Assembly (NCBI GenBank): GCA_960531495.1
Contig: OY482849.1
Coordinates: 35,502,371-35,566,370 of the forward strand
Direction: 5' to 3'
Length of the DNA stretch: 64,000 nt
From: Zeus faber
Taxonomy: Eukaryota; Chordata; Actinopteri; Zeiformes; Zeidae
Shown: piece by piece, positions 1-12,032 of the stretch
How the letters are laid out: each line of letters opens with the position of its first letter
How positions within the stretch are numbered: position 1 is the stretch's first letter
Translations under genes and position numbers: made by a program
The notes under the pieces: generated by a model
The model's database searches: none
Told to the model about the DNA's origin: nothing
What the model saw: only the letters and a program-made list of their open reading frames with translations

Positions 1-604
1 ATGTTAATGCTGCTAAGATAGAAAGGTGTCAGAACACACAGTGCATCGCAGCTCGCTAGGACTGCTCAGAATGCCCTGCTGTCCCCTGTACACCGCCCAA
101 AGCACCTACAATGGACACGTGAGCATCCGAACTGGACCATGCAGCAATGAAAGAAGGTGGCCCGGTCTGATGAATCCCGTCATGTGGATGGCCGGGTATG
201 TGTGCGTCGTTTTCCTGGGAATGAGATGGCACCAGGATGCACTAGGGGAAGAAGACAAGCCGGTTGATGCAGTGTGATGCTCTGGGCAATGTTCTGTTGG
301 GAAACCTTGGGTCCTGGCGTTCATGTGGATGTTACTTTGACATGTACCAGCTACCTAAACATTGTTGCAGACCCAAAACACCCCTTCATGACAATGGTAT
401 TCCCTGATGACGGTGGCCTCTTTCAGCAGGATAATGCCTCCTGCCACATTGCAAAAAATGTTCAGAAAGGGTTTGAGGAATGTGACAAAGTGTTCAAGGA
501 GTTGACTTGGCATCGACAGGTCACAGCTGTTTTGGTGGCAAAGGGGGAGCTAAACAATATTAGTGGTTATTGTTGGTGATTTTAATGTTGTGGCTGATTG
601 ATGT
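1..604 (+). mobile_element. Tc1-like DNA transposon relic, cut by window start
   Basis: The plus strand encodes broken pieces of a Tc1/mariner transposase. A QQDNASCH stretch near 427-450 is the family's second catalytic Asp region, and it is preceded by CWETLGPGVHVDV-type sequence. The right terminal inverted repeat (TTTAATGTTGTGGCTGATTG, then ATG) ends at about 604 beside a TA. The same terminus ends the three other copies at 3330, 14046 and 16776. The left end lies outside the window. Frames are interrupted and no intact transposase remains. Confidence 0.8.
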
Positions 605-1795
605 ATTAAAAAACGTTTCGCTGTTATTATCATCATTTCAATGTTTCTCTTGAGTTTGAGCCTTCAACTATTTAACTTCTAACTTTGAGAAGATTAACCT
701 CCAGGGTTTGGAGCACAGCGCTCGTTAACGTTTATGGCTTGAGGAACACTTGAAAATACACACACACCCACACACAGGGTCAAAGGGCACGTGCATGTTC
801 GGCAAAACAATATAACAATGTGTTTTCTATTGCGTTCTGCAGTATAGTAATTGTTTTCCCACATGCACATGTCACGTGCACAGTGCTGTCTGAAGTGAAT
901 CCCATGACCTTTGGACGGAGCTCCTGTATTTAAACTCCTGTTGCACAGCATGCACACGCTGTAGCATCTGCTTGGTGAGCAGAAGCATCAGGTTGGTGAA
1001 GCGGGACTCAGCAGATTAACTCAAATAACCTGGAACTGGTCCCTGTATTCTGATTCTTCTCAAATATCCTGGTTGAGATTGTTCGATGGCGTGGTCTTAA
1101 CTTCAGGTAGATTCAATGGCAACAACTGGGTGGTTTATGTGACAAATACAGCTGGAGATGTTTTTCAGCTACACCCATTCACTTTAATAGAATTGGAAAT
1201 ATTTTAATCCCTGTTATTTCTTTTTATTTATTCTCTTCATCTTGTGAATGTGATGTATGACCTGTGTTGTTCTGTGTTGTTCTCTGGTGCCTTACTTAGT
1301 GAGTTCACATCATTAGTGAACTACGCTGCTTCAGAGATTTGCTGATGATAAAACAGTTTTTGATATTTAACTCATTGACTGCTTCTGTGACTGTGCTGGG
1401 AGAATGAAATCATATTGTGAAACCTAAATGGGCTAAGTTTGGACATTGATAAACTTGCATGTCAACTGGAAAACTTAGTAATTGCATCTCTATATGCCTA
1501 ATTCTAAATCTAATTGATGTATTGAGAAAAAATATTCTTTCAAATACTAATCAAAAGATAGTCAAAAAAAGAAAAGTACATGATAAATAGATAAACCAAT
1601 AGTAAAAACTATGTTTGAATTAACAAATGTAAAAATCTGATGTCAATGTCCTTACTGATGATGTACAACTCAGCACACTATGGTAATTGTGTCAGTAATA
1701 GTTCACTTTTAGAGCATATATTGCCGCATTTAATCCCTCAGACTAAAAATGCACAATTTTTCTGCTCAGCTTTCCAGAACCGAGACGTTGGACCC
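605..1795 (+). promoter_or_regulatory. Promoter and leader of odorant receptor copy 1
   Basis: This stretch is almost identical to 14047-15188 in front of receptor copy 2. TATTTAAA at 927-934 is a plausible TATA box. CACGTG E-box-like motifs lie at 788-793 and 873-878; the second is kept in copy 2 and the first is not. A GTGAGC donor at 975 could end a short non-coding leader exon, and a pyrimidine-rich acceptor ending at 1777 would join it to the coding exon 18 bases before the ATG. The leader splicing is inference. The rest of the stretch shows nothing else recognisable. Confidence 0.5.
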
Positions 1796-4348
1796 ATGAA
1801 CTATTTAAGGATTGAGACAAACGCCACCAGCATGGGGTTCAGCCGAGACGGGCTCAGCACGGCCATGATCAAGAATGTGTTCACCGTCAGCCTCTGCGTC
1901 GCCATCATCTACATCAATGGAACTCTGGTGCACACCTTCCACAAGAACCAGGTTGGACAGTACTTTTGATGCTGCTAATACAACTAATAATCATCTGAAC
2001 ACTGAGAGAAATAATAGCAATATATAATGACTTTAAGTATATACTTTTCATTCTGCATTGATGAAACAAACTTGTGCCATCACATTAAGAAATTTGACTT
2101 TGATAAAAATATGTGTTACATATAGGATCATGGAAGGTTTCTCAACATATTGTTTGCATTTCCCAAAACCCGAAAATAGAGACAATGCAGACCAGTAAAA
2201 GCGATAAAAATCAATTTGACACCGATATACTCTGTCCACCGATCAACCACAACATTAAAAACACCTGCCTCATTTTGTATAGCTCCCCCTCATGCCGCCA
2301 AAACAGCTCTGAAGGTGTCCTGTGGTATCTGGCACCAAGACATTAGCAGCAGATCCTTTAATGCCTGGAAGTTGCGAGGTGGGGCCTCCGTGGATGAGGC
2401 TTGTTGTTCCAGCACATCCCACAGATGCTCCATGGGATTGAGATCTGACAAATTTGGAGGCCGAGTCAACACCTTGAACTTTTTGTCATGTTCCAAAAAC
2501 CATTCCTGAAGAAAAATACAGTTGCCATGAAGGGGTGTACCTGGTCTGAAACAATGTTCGGTAGGTGGTACATGTCAAAGTAACATCCACATGAATGCCA
2601 GGACACAGGGTTTCCCAGCAGAACATTGTCCAGAGCATCACACTGCATCCACTGGCTTGTCTTCTTCGCATAATGCATCCTGGTGCCATCTTTTCCCCAG
2701 GTAAACGACGCACATGTACCAGGCCATCCACATGATGTGGCAGAAAAGGTGATTCGTTAGACCGGGCCTCCGTCTTCCATTGCTCCAGTTCTTCACTCAC
2801 TTGTTCATTGTAGGTGCTTTCAGGGGTGGACACGGGTCAGCGTGGACACTCTGACCACTTCCATACGTAGGAAGTTACCAAGCATTGTGTGTTCTGACAC
2901 CTTTCTATCATAGCAGCAAAAAAATTTTCACCAATTTGTGAAACAGTAGTTCTTCTGTGGGATCGAACCAGACGGGCTAGCCTTCGCTCTCCATGTGCAT
3001 CAATGAGCCCATGTGTGCTCATGACTCTATTGCCGGTTCACCTGTTGTCTTTCCTTGGACAGATTTTGGTCGGTCCTAACCACTACATATCGGGAACACA
3101 CCACAAGACCTGCCGTTTTGGAGATGCTCTGATCCAGTCGTCGAGCATCACAATGTGCTCCTTGTCAAAGTTGCTCAGATCCTTACGCTGCTTCCATGGC
3201 ATCAAATTCAACAACTGACTGTTAACTTGTTGCCTAAAATATTCCACCCCTTGACAGGTGCCATTGGAACCAGATGATCAATGTTATTCACTTCACCTGT
3301 CAGTGGTTTTAATGTTGTGGCTGATCGATGTATATCTAGACTGAAAGGATTAATTGAAAATTTTCTAGACAATGTCTAAATGACTGGAAGAAGCTTTGTA
3401 GAGTTCATAAATATCCATTCATTAATTTGCCCTTTTTAATAATGTTATAAATACAGTACTTTTTCTTACCTGTATTAGAAGCCTTTTATAATATAACTGC
3501 ATTGGAATCTCAAATGTTCTATGTTGTTCTACTCAATATTCCTCTTATGTTCCATCCACTTTTCCTTCCAGATCTTCCACCTAAACCCTCGCTACGTCCT
3601 TTTCATCCACCTGGTGATCAACGACATAATCCTCCTGACCATGTTCGTCATCATTCAGGTCCTCAGCTACATCGTGTTCACCATCAATGTGTCACTCTGT
3701 ATCTTCCTGGTGTCGGGAGCCATCCAGGCCAACCTGAACACTCCGCTGAACCTGGCCGTGATGGCAGTGGAGTGCTACATCGCTGTGTGTCTGCCCCTCC
3801 GCCACATCCAGATCTGCACAATAAAGAGAATTTACATTACAATCGCCCTGATCTGGGTGACGAGCGGGCTGTCGAACCTTCCCGATCTGTTGGTAACCGT
3901 GGCGACAGAGCCACGCGAGTTTTTCCATTCCAGGATTTTCTGTCTCCGTGATACGGCTTTCCCAAATCCCATCCTCACCACGAAGAGAAACTTTTCCTAC
4001 ATTGTCTTCCTGCTCCTGGTCTGGTTCACACTCTTCTACACCTACTTCAGGATACTGTTCGCTGCCAAGGCGGTGGCAGCAGATGCCACGAAGGCCAAAA
4101 ACACAGTGCTGCTCCACGGCATCCAGCTGATTCTCTGCATGCTCACCTACGTCCCCCACCTGGTGATCAGTGGGCTGACGTACCTGTTTCCAGCGAGTTT
4201 GCCGGCCATTCGCTTTACTGTCTACGTTGTGGTCCAGATTATGCCTCGCCTCATCAGTCCTATCATCTATGGCTTGCGAGACAAAACCTTCAGGAAGTAC
4301 CTGAAGAGGCATCTGCTTTGTAAAAGGCACAATGGTAGCAAACCATAA
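1796..4348 (+). CDS. Odorant receptor 131-2-like, tandem copy 1 (two coding exons)
   Basis: A class A seven-transmembrane receptor of the fish 'odorant receptor 131-2-like' group, expected in the plasma membrane of olfactory neurons. Exons are 1796-1951 and 3572-4348, joined in phase 0 (AACCAG|gttgga and ccttccag|ATCTTC), giving 310 residues. The N-terminus has an N-glycosylation site (NAT, residues 9-11). TM1 falls at about 25-48. Family marks are the PRYVLFIHLVIND segment of TM2, MAVECYIAVCLPLRH at the end of TM3, a KAKNTVLLHG stretch before TM6, and SPIIYGLRDKTFRKYLKR at TM7 and the tail. The start chosen is the first ATG after a good acceptor. The oddity is residue 120, codon 3773-3775: Cys replaces the Arg of the (D/E)RY motif. 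The intron holds a Tc1-like element. The reading frame is otherwise intact. The ligand is unknown. Confidence 0.85.
2237..3330 (-). mobile_element. Tc1-like DNA transposon in the intron of receptor copy 1
   Basis: About 1.1 kb, bounded by inverted ends of about 27 bp (CACCGATCAACCACAACATT on the left, its complement-like AATGTTGTGGCTGATCGATG on the right) beside TA. The minus strand keeps transposase pieces, including LSDLNPMEHLWDVLEQQ, the region of the third catalytic acidic residue, near 2405-2460. Frames are broken. The same insertion sits at the same place in receptor copy 2, so it predates the duplication. Confidence 0.85.
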
Positions 4349-6445
4349 ATTACCCAGACGACAGCTCGAAGAGTTCCATCTGATCTAAATATTACAATAC
4401 AAGGTTCATGTGTATGGATTAGAATAAGTTACATACCTTGATAATTGACTCCCTTGTGCTGATATTGAGGGAGGTACACACAGAAGTCCAGTCAAGCCAA
4501 ACAACTTCACACACTGTCCCTACGCTGAAAGAGAACCTCAGGCTGTGCTGTCATAAACCGTCTCCAAATGGCTTAGCTGCTCGCAAACTGCAACAACCAC
4601 CAGGTCCTACTGTAGGATTTCACTGTTCCGTAGTGGTTTCCACGCACCTCCACCGTGACTCTTATTGATTTGAAGTTTGAGACTCAAGTCCAGCTCAATG
4701 TGTTCTTCAAAAGTACCTGCTGGACCATAAAAGTCCACCAAGATGTATTTTTTTGGTAAATTGCATTATGTGAAAAACAGTTATGTGTATAGACATTTTT
4801 TAAATTTTGACTATATCAACACCATTTTGTGTTGAGCATTGCTGGACTGAGATACACATTTCTACAATTAATGAGGAAGATCAGTCCAAAAACATGGACA
4901 CCAAAAAACAGAAAATCTTTGCACAAGGCGGGTCAGAGCAGAAAATTGTCCATTACTGATAAACCATTTGTCCAATCATTATTAAGCTTGGTCGTCAGTC
5001 CCCGTTTGAGAATAGGTCGACCAAAGCATTTTGAGCCCATCCCATAGGGTGCGCCACAAATGTCACAGACATATATATCTGAAAACCTAGAGGACAGATT
5101 TTCACCAAATTTGGTGGACCTGTGAGGACCAGTATTTACTGAAATCTGAAGTGCCATACTGACTGGTGCATGTGGGCTGGCAACACATTTTTTTGGTTTA
5201 TGGCCACATTTTTGGACCGATCTCCGGCCCACAATGCTCTGTACCAAAATTCGTGTTTTTATGGAAAAAATCTAAAAATTTCTATTGACATTTCTGTTTT
5301 TCACATTATGCAAATTTGCAAAAAATCCATCATGGCAGACTTTTTTGGTCCAAGATGCTTTTTGGAGTTTGTCTATCAACACCAAGTTTGGTATACACCG
5401 TTGCAGGATTGATAGACACAATGATATTATAAATTAGCAAGATCAGTCTAAAGACATCAATAAAAATATCTTTGCACAAGGCGAGGCTTTGCAGGAAATA
5501 AGCCATAACCCAACCTGTCAGAGCAATCCTGATCAAACTCAGAGGAGACATCCCACACTATGTCCTGAATGCACACACACCAAATCTTGCTCAAATCTGA
5601 TAATGGGGTCGCAAATGGCAAAACTTTGATTGGGCCATTATTGAAATGCTGCATACTTTGTAATGAAAACATGTGTTATTGGTCTCACTCCTTCTATAAA
5701 CAGAAATAAACTAGCTGAAGTGACTTTGCTCAGCTTTGTGAAGCCTGAAACCCGATCGTTGCTGCTCGCAGCATTTTTGGGCGATTGACCTGCTTCCTTC
5801 AGTTGAGCGCAAAAAGGCCACTTGCAGCTATATTAATTATTATTATTTACGAAGACTTTTGTTGTTGTGTCAATAGTAATGATCAAAATTTTCCATGCAA
5901 TTGGGAAACCTCCAGAGGACAGTAACTCACGTGTCTGTACCAAGAGAACATTAACTATCTAGACTCGCGGTGGCAGTCTGTTGGAGAACTCTCCCTGTGT
6001 GTTCGGTGAGGTAAATCTGTTCACTACAAAAAAAAAAAAACTGAGAGTATTAAAGATATTCTGCAGAATAAAGAGAAAGATAACCCTAACCCTAACCCTA
6101 TAAAACAAACCACAATGCTCTATCAAGCCCCCTGGTGTTACTCTTAGCTCCAAACAAGGTTGAGTGAAGATGGAATGTGATCTGATCTTTACAATACAGG
6201 ATGTCATTATCTTAAAGAAAAGTGTCTGTTCATGTGAACATCGAGTGACTCATTAAAACCCAAGACATTTTCTTCTTAAAGCTACGTAACATACATTGAG
6301 AAACTATTGTCTTATATAGAACATGAAACCTAATTCAAAGCACTGATCAGCTGCATTTTATTTCACAGGCCAAATGTACAAGTTCAAGTTCAAGAAATGA
6401 TGCTATGGCATTGTAAATAATTTTGTACAGTCCATAAATGTCAAC
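4349..6445. other. Spacer downstream of receptor copy 1, shared with copy 2
   Basis: Non-coding sequence that is collinear with 17795-18955, with deletions and substitutions. No gene, promoter or known repeat family was recognised. A short telomere-like stretch, (CCCTAA)n of about three units, lies at about 6081-6100. The 4.7-5.9 kb part is AT-rich and could be an old unrecognised repeat. Confidence 0.5.
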
Positions 6446-6453
6446 CCTTTCAC

Positions 6454-9400
6454 GGATTCTTTATAGGACTAGTTGTTAAAATCCCTAAATTTTCAGTACA
6501 ACAATTGAGATGGTTGAGAATGTCATCTTGGGTGGGGTGAGTTTTGCACAGATCACGGGCCACTAATGCGACACATCTTCAGTTGTGTGCCCCGGCTTCA
6601 TTGGGTGTTTCGACCATTTATCACAAGACACCCTCTGCCGAGGTTGGCCCACCACAGGTTGATCAGACCTGAGTGTGTGTCGCACGATGGCACCAACATG
6701 ATTATTTGGCAGCCCATGTTGCGTCCCTCCGTTACAGCCACAGCCAGTGACTGCTCCACTCGGCTGCAGTGGCAAGTTCTTTGATTGCCTTCCTTTGGGC
6801 CTGCCCTCTGATCCCTACCTCCTTCAAGAGCCTTGTGGTGGACTTGGCTACAAAACCTCTGCAGCCCAATTCCACTGGCCGCATCTTCACATTCCAGCCC
6901 CGCCCCTCTGCCTCTGCTGCTAAGTTGGCATACCGCAGCCTCTTCCGTTCGAATGCCTCATCGATGGCCTCCTCCTATGGGACAGTCAGCTCAACGATAA
7001 AGACTCGCCAGCAGGACTTGGACCAGAGGACAAGATCTGGGCGCAGGTTGCTAACTGCAATTTGCAGGTCTACCTGCATTTCCCAATCCCGGGCTGCGTT
7101 CAGTGGGCCAGAGTCTGGGAGTGATGGCTTGGTCCGCCGTTTCTTCCCTTCCCGCATGAAGGTTGTTCTCCGTGGGAAGGTACCCACCAGGATGGGTTGC
7201 AACCCACCAAGATGGGTATCTCCTTTGACAATGGAGATACTTGGGTTTGTCAGACTTCTCCCAAAGCCATTTTTGGTTATTGTCCAGTTGGAAGGGGAAC
7301 CTCCACCTCAGTCTAATGTACCTGCGGTGGAGGCTTTTAATCTGAGTTTCAATCTTTTTCATCTGGTTCAGAATCCCTCTTTACTTTGTTCTGTTCACCT
7401 TTCCTATTGATCCTGGAAGAGTCTCAGGAAGACATTGTGTTTGAAGGTTACTGGGGCTGCACACTGGAGACAGGCTGGGTCCTCTCCATACCAGAGATGT
7501 AGGTTGGTTGGGGAGGGCAGGACATCATAAGTGGCTCTGACGATGAAACTTATTCGACTCCATGCCCCACATCTCGCTCCATGTAATTTTCCTCCTCTCC
7601 ACGCCATCCCACTTCATCCAGCGGCCTTGCTGGACTTGAGAGACTGCCTTGGCACACCTGGCTGCTTCCTCCTGGTGGTGCACCTCCTCTACAACCGTTC
7701 GATTGGAGTAGCCTTTTGCCATGTGGATGTTGTTGTTGCCAAGTTTAGGCCCCCTCTGCCATGTTGGACATGCCCCACTACATCCCGGTGCCTGAGGGCC
7801 GTCTTTGCCACCGCTACTGCTGCCGATGGCTTCCATTTCCTCCCCGTTGTTAGGATTAGAGCAGCACCTCTGACAAATGGATCCCGGGATTCTGTAAGAG
7901 TCATCTCCAGCCTTGATTTGGCACATTTGTACTCCTCCACCAGGCTTGAGATTGGCAGGGAGAGGGTTCCGCTGCCATACAGGCCAATGCTGGTAAGGCA
8001 TCTCGGCAGTCCAAGCCACTTCCTCACTTGTGCATTTACTAGCCTTTCTAGCCGATTGGCATGGGATAGAGTGACCTCATAGATGGAAATTGGCCACATG
8101 AGACGGGGCAGCAGCCCAAACTGAAAGCACCACAGCTTCAGCTTCCCGGGGAGAGCAGTGTTGTTGATCTGCTTGAGGCCACTGATTGTATCCTGCCTGA
8201 GTTGTTCCACCTGCTTCGAGTCTTTGAGTTCTGCGCTATACCAGCGGCCAAGGCTTTTGATAGGCTTCTCCAGAACTGTTGGTACTGGCTCGTTGTTGAC
8301 ATGGAACCTCTCATTGGCGAGCTGGCCTTTGACAATGGGGATACTGTGGGATTTGCTGGGTTTAATCTCCATTCGGGCCCATTTGATTTTTTCCCTGGAG
8401 TTTATCCAGCAGGCGTTTGGTGCATGCGTTTGTTGTTGTTATTGTTGTTATGTCGTCCATGTACGCCCTGATTGGAGGAAGATGCAGCCCGCTCTTCAAC
8501 CGTTCCCCTCCAACCACCCATCGGGATGCTCGAATAATAAGCTCCATTGCCATGGTAAACGCCAGTGGAGAGATGGTGCAGCCCGCCATTATGCCTATCT
8601 CGAGGTGTTGCCAAGCAGTTGTAATGGCCTGTGCTGTAACACAGAACTGGAGGTCTTGGAAGTAGGCTTTAACCAGCCTTATGATACCCTCTGGGACTTG
8701 GAAGAAGTTGAACGCCGTCCACAAAATCTCATGAGGCACTGACCCGAAGGCATTGGTAAGAAAAAGAAAACTACATGCAGGTCTTTCTTCTCCTTCTTGG
8801 CTGTCTGTACCTGTTGCCAGATGACATTTGTGGGTTCCATGCATCCTGAGAATCCACTTATCCCTGCATTCTGCACTGAGGTGTCGACAAAGTTGTTCTT
8901 CTGCAAGAATACTGAGAGCCTCTGGGCCACAACACTGAAAAATATCTTTCCTTCCACATTCAGGAGGCTGATCTGGTGGAACTGTTTGATGGTTGAGGAA
9001 TTCTTCTCATTGGGAATCAGGATCCCTCCTGCCCGTCGCCATGCCTTTGGTATAATTCCTTTTCCCCATGCCACTTTCATGAGCTTCCAGAGGTACTTCA
9101 AGACGCCCGGCGTGTTCTTATAGAGCCTATATGGAACGCCATTGGGCCCAGGGGCTGAGGCTGTTCTTGCCCGCTTTACTGTGCTCTCACCTTCGCTCCA
9201 ACTAGGGGGCCTTGCTTCCAGCTGGTACTCAGGTGGTTGAATTGGTGGCATGTCATCGGGAATGCTGGCTGGCACATGCCTCTGGTTGTCGGAGTAGGTC
9301 TTCCTCAGGTGCTCCTCTAGTTCCCTTATGGGTACTTTGAGGGTCCCACTTTTCTCCTTGACAAAGAGGTCTTTGACAAACTTGTAGGGATCTCTGTAGA

Positions 9401-10446
9401 AGGCAGTCCTCGTTCGCTCTTTCTTGTTATGTTGCTTTCTCAAGCATTCTGCTCTTCGCAGTGTTGCAAGACGCTGCTTGATGTTGCCCTGTAGTGCATC
9501 AAGTCCTTTCCTTTCCACTGCTGTGGCCTTCCTCCATTGTTTCCTCAGGTTCCTTTTTCATTTCACAAGTCGCTCGATCTCTTGTTGTCTCCTGGACTTG
9601 AGATTTGCTGATGGATCTTTCTGTGTCTGAAGGTTCGTAGTTTTCACCCCAAATCTCTCCGCTCCATAGCTGTAAATGATCTCTCCAATCTTGTCCAGCT
9701 CTCTTTCCACGCAGCCTTTCAGACCTTCTAGAATATGGACAAGGTCTGTGTCTATGCTTTCCCACTCATTTTTCTGGCAGGATTTAGGCCACAAGACTAG
9801 AGGCTTCCGTCCATTCATCTTCCTCTCTACTGCTGTCTGTGGCTGGGTGGGCTCTGGACTCATGTCCGTTGGTGGATCTGTGCTTGGTTGAGCTTCGTCT
9901 GGGGTTCTGATACCCTGTGGACTGTGGTGAATATCCTGCCGCTGGGCTTCACTCGACTGATTTGCCCTACCTCTGAGGAAGTAGTGGTCAATGCGAGGCC
10001 CCTCGCAAAGCTCTCTCAGGCACTTTTTCCTGCCCTGGTGGATCTTGAGACCCTTCTCTGATGTTACCTTTTTCCAGCCACAGATGCAGCTTTGTAGCTT
10101 GTGTCCCGCCAGTGATGTTATTCCGTCAACTACCGTGCTGAACATTTGCTTCGTTGTCGTTTCCGTTCCAGGGTCTGTTACCGTGTGGTCCGCCAACGAG
10201 TCATCTTCCGCCCCCGCTCTCGCAGACTCAAGGGGTGTTTTTCATTTTGAACTTTTCGTAGCCATTGTTGGGTGGATCCAAGACACTGTGTGGTGAAAGG
10301 CTCCTGCTAACATGGGTACCTAACCCATGCCAGCCCTGTTGGGGTCTGTTCCCTCCTGCCAGCAGTCTCTTCAGGCCGTCACCAGGTCTTTCCCGGGTTG
10401 CCAGCTGCCCTTTCCCAGCGGTCACTGGTTTTGACACCATATATCA
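6454..10446 (-). mobile_element. Non-LTR retrotransposon with restriction-like endonuclease (R2/NeSL/HERO-type), broken
   Basis: A minus-strand LINE of about 4 kb. Its 5' part (10196-9558) encodes a zinc-finger-like stretch, CICGWKKVTSEKGLKIHQG followed by RKKC. Next come reverse transcriptase blocks: SAPGPNGVPYRLYKN near 9160, IPNEKNSSTIKQFHQISLLN near 9000, AFTMAMELI and PPIRAYMDDITT near 8460-8570, then KPIKSLGRWYSAELKD near 8260. The C-terminal part has LPSPTNLHLWYG with a Cys-rich tail near 7500 and RPDLVLWSKSCWRVFIVELTVP near 7000, which fits a PD-(D/E)xK-type restriction-like endonuclease. The final part (AIKELATAAE, SSHWLWL) reaches about 6720. Several frame breaks leave it inactive. 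The clade within the REL-bearing group is not settled. Insertion is flanked by CCTTTCAC at 6446-6453 and 10785-10792. Confidence 0.8.
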
Positions 10447-10784
10447 GGATTCTTCATAGGACCAGTTGTTAAAATCCCTAAATTTTCAGTAAAACAATTG
10501 AGATGGTTGAGAATGTCATCTTGGGTGGGGTGAGTTTTGCGCAGATCACGGGCCACCAATGCGACACATCTTCAGTTGTGTGCCCCGTCTTCATTGGGTG
10601 TTTCAGCCATTTAACACAAGACACCCTCTGCCGATGTTGGCCCGTCACAGGTTGATCAGGCCTGAGTGTGTGTCACACGATGGCACCAACATGATTATTT
10701 GGCAGCCCATATTGCGTCCCTCCGTTTCAGCCACGGCCAGTGACTGCTCCGCTCGGCTGCAGTGGCAAGTTCTTTGATTGACTT
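10447..10784 (-). mobile_element. Second copy of the same LINE's 3' end, directly upstream in tandem
   Basis: This 338-bp block is about 95% identical by eye to 6454-6798, the last codons and 3' UTR of the LINE. It lies immediately 5' of the near-full LINE in the same orientation. The target-site duplication CCTTTCAC encloses both units, so the dimer behaves as one insertion. Confidence 0.8.
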
Positions 10785-10792
10785 CCTTTCAC

Positions 10793-11360
10793 AATTTATG
10801 TATAACTCCAGGTTTCTGAGTCCCCAAATTTGCTGCTCAGTGTAAATATGTACACTCTTTTAGAAACTGTGAATGTATTGGCATCACTAAAGCAGTTCAT
10901 TACCAAACCATTTATTTTCAGTGGAAAATTTCATATCTTTAGGTGATGTGGTGTTAACAAAAATATAGACCTTGTACATAAAGAAAGACAATAGCAATAA
11001 TCACTCTGTCTTTCTATCTATAATTATGCATTAAGACAACATCCCTTAGATGCACTGTTACAACATAACAAAATATTGCAATACCTCCATCCTACAGGAC
11101 CTGACATATGTCCAGTTCGTCGTCTCCACTCTGTTACATGTTCCATATATACGACTCCTCACTGCCATCTGTCCGGAGATACGATAACCAACCCTGTCGA
11201 CTACACCAAGCTGTAGTCTGGAAGTGTGTAGTTTCTACTGGATCAGAGCTTTGCCTGTGTGCTCAGGCCTTCCATCGTACCCATGGCTGTGTTTGCTGAA
11301 CAATGGTCCCTTGCAGCCTAAAAACCAGAGGGGGGTAAAGATGCAAGTTGTCAATTTTGT
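10793..11360. other. Continuation of the duplicated spacer
   Basis: Sequence resumes the homology to copy 2 (about 18970-19540) after the LINE insertion. No gene was recognised. Homology between the two segments stops near 11360/19540. Confidence 0.55.
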
Positions 11361-11499
11361 GTTGCCAAAGGTATACTAAACCACATCCTGTCAGGTCGTG
11401 AGCTTAGTCTTGCTCAGGGTCGCTACACATTGCATTGTAAACCAAGTTCTAAAGTGTTTGTTAGACATACAGTAGTTGAATACAAACACATGGAGGTCA

Positions 11500-11815
11500 G
11501 GGTACTAGGGGAAGCGTTCTAGGGTTAGGGTTCTTAGGGTAGCTTTTCATGGTTAGGGTTCTAAGGATAGCGTTCTAGGGTCAGGGTACTAGAGGATGCG
11601 TTCAAGGGTTACGGTTCTCGGGGAAGTGTTCAAGGGTTAGGGTTCACGGGTAGCTTTCTAGGGTTAGGGTTCTCAGGGTATTGTTCTATGGTTAGGGTTC
11701 TAGGGGTAACATTCTATGGTTAGGGTTTTAGGAGTAGCGTTCTCAGGTCAGGGTACTAGGGGAAGCGTTCTCAGGTCAGGGTTCTAGGGGAAGCATTCTC
11801 AGGTTAGGGTTCTGG
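11500..11815 (+). repeat. Degenerate telomere-like minisatellite
   Basis: About ten units of roughly 30 bp, each built round GGTTAGGGTTCTAGGGG-like sequence with AGCGTTC linkers. TTAGGG cores are frequent but never form a long pure run, so this is an interstitial array rather than a chromosome end. Confidence 0.75.
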
Positions 11816-11843
11816 TTGGGTCTGGCTCGTCCTCACAAGGACA

Positions 11844-12032
11844 TTGTCAGACTTGTCCCAAAGCCATTCCTGGTAATTGTCCAGTTGGAAGGGGAACCTC
11901 CACCTCAGTCTAATGTACCTGCTGTGGAGGGTTTTAATCTGAGTTTCAATCTTTTTCATCTGGTTCAGAATCCCTCTGTACTTTGTTCTGTTCACCTTTC
12001 CTATTGATCCTGGAAGAGTCTCAGGAAGACAT
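11844..12032 (-). mobile_element. Fragment of the REL-type LINE
   Basis: Nearly identical to 7248-7436 inside the large LINE, in the same orientation. It comes from the C-terminal coding region. Both ends are abrupt. It directly abuts the telomere-like minisatellite. Confidence 0.75.

Noticed and set aside
3692-4330. 212-residue minus-strand frame opposite receptor copy 1
   Set aside because: Shadow of the receptor exon in the antisense frame; the sense frame has clear receptor motifs.
6081-6100. Chromosome end
   Set aside because: Only three CCCTAA units within unique sequence.
6454-10784. LTR retrotransposon, because of the direct terminal repeats
   Set aside because: The repeated block contains the element's own C-terminal codons and 3' UTR, and the coding order is that of a REL-type LINE.
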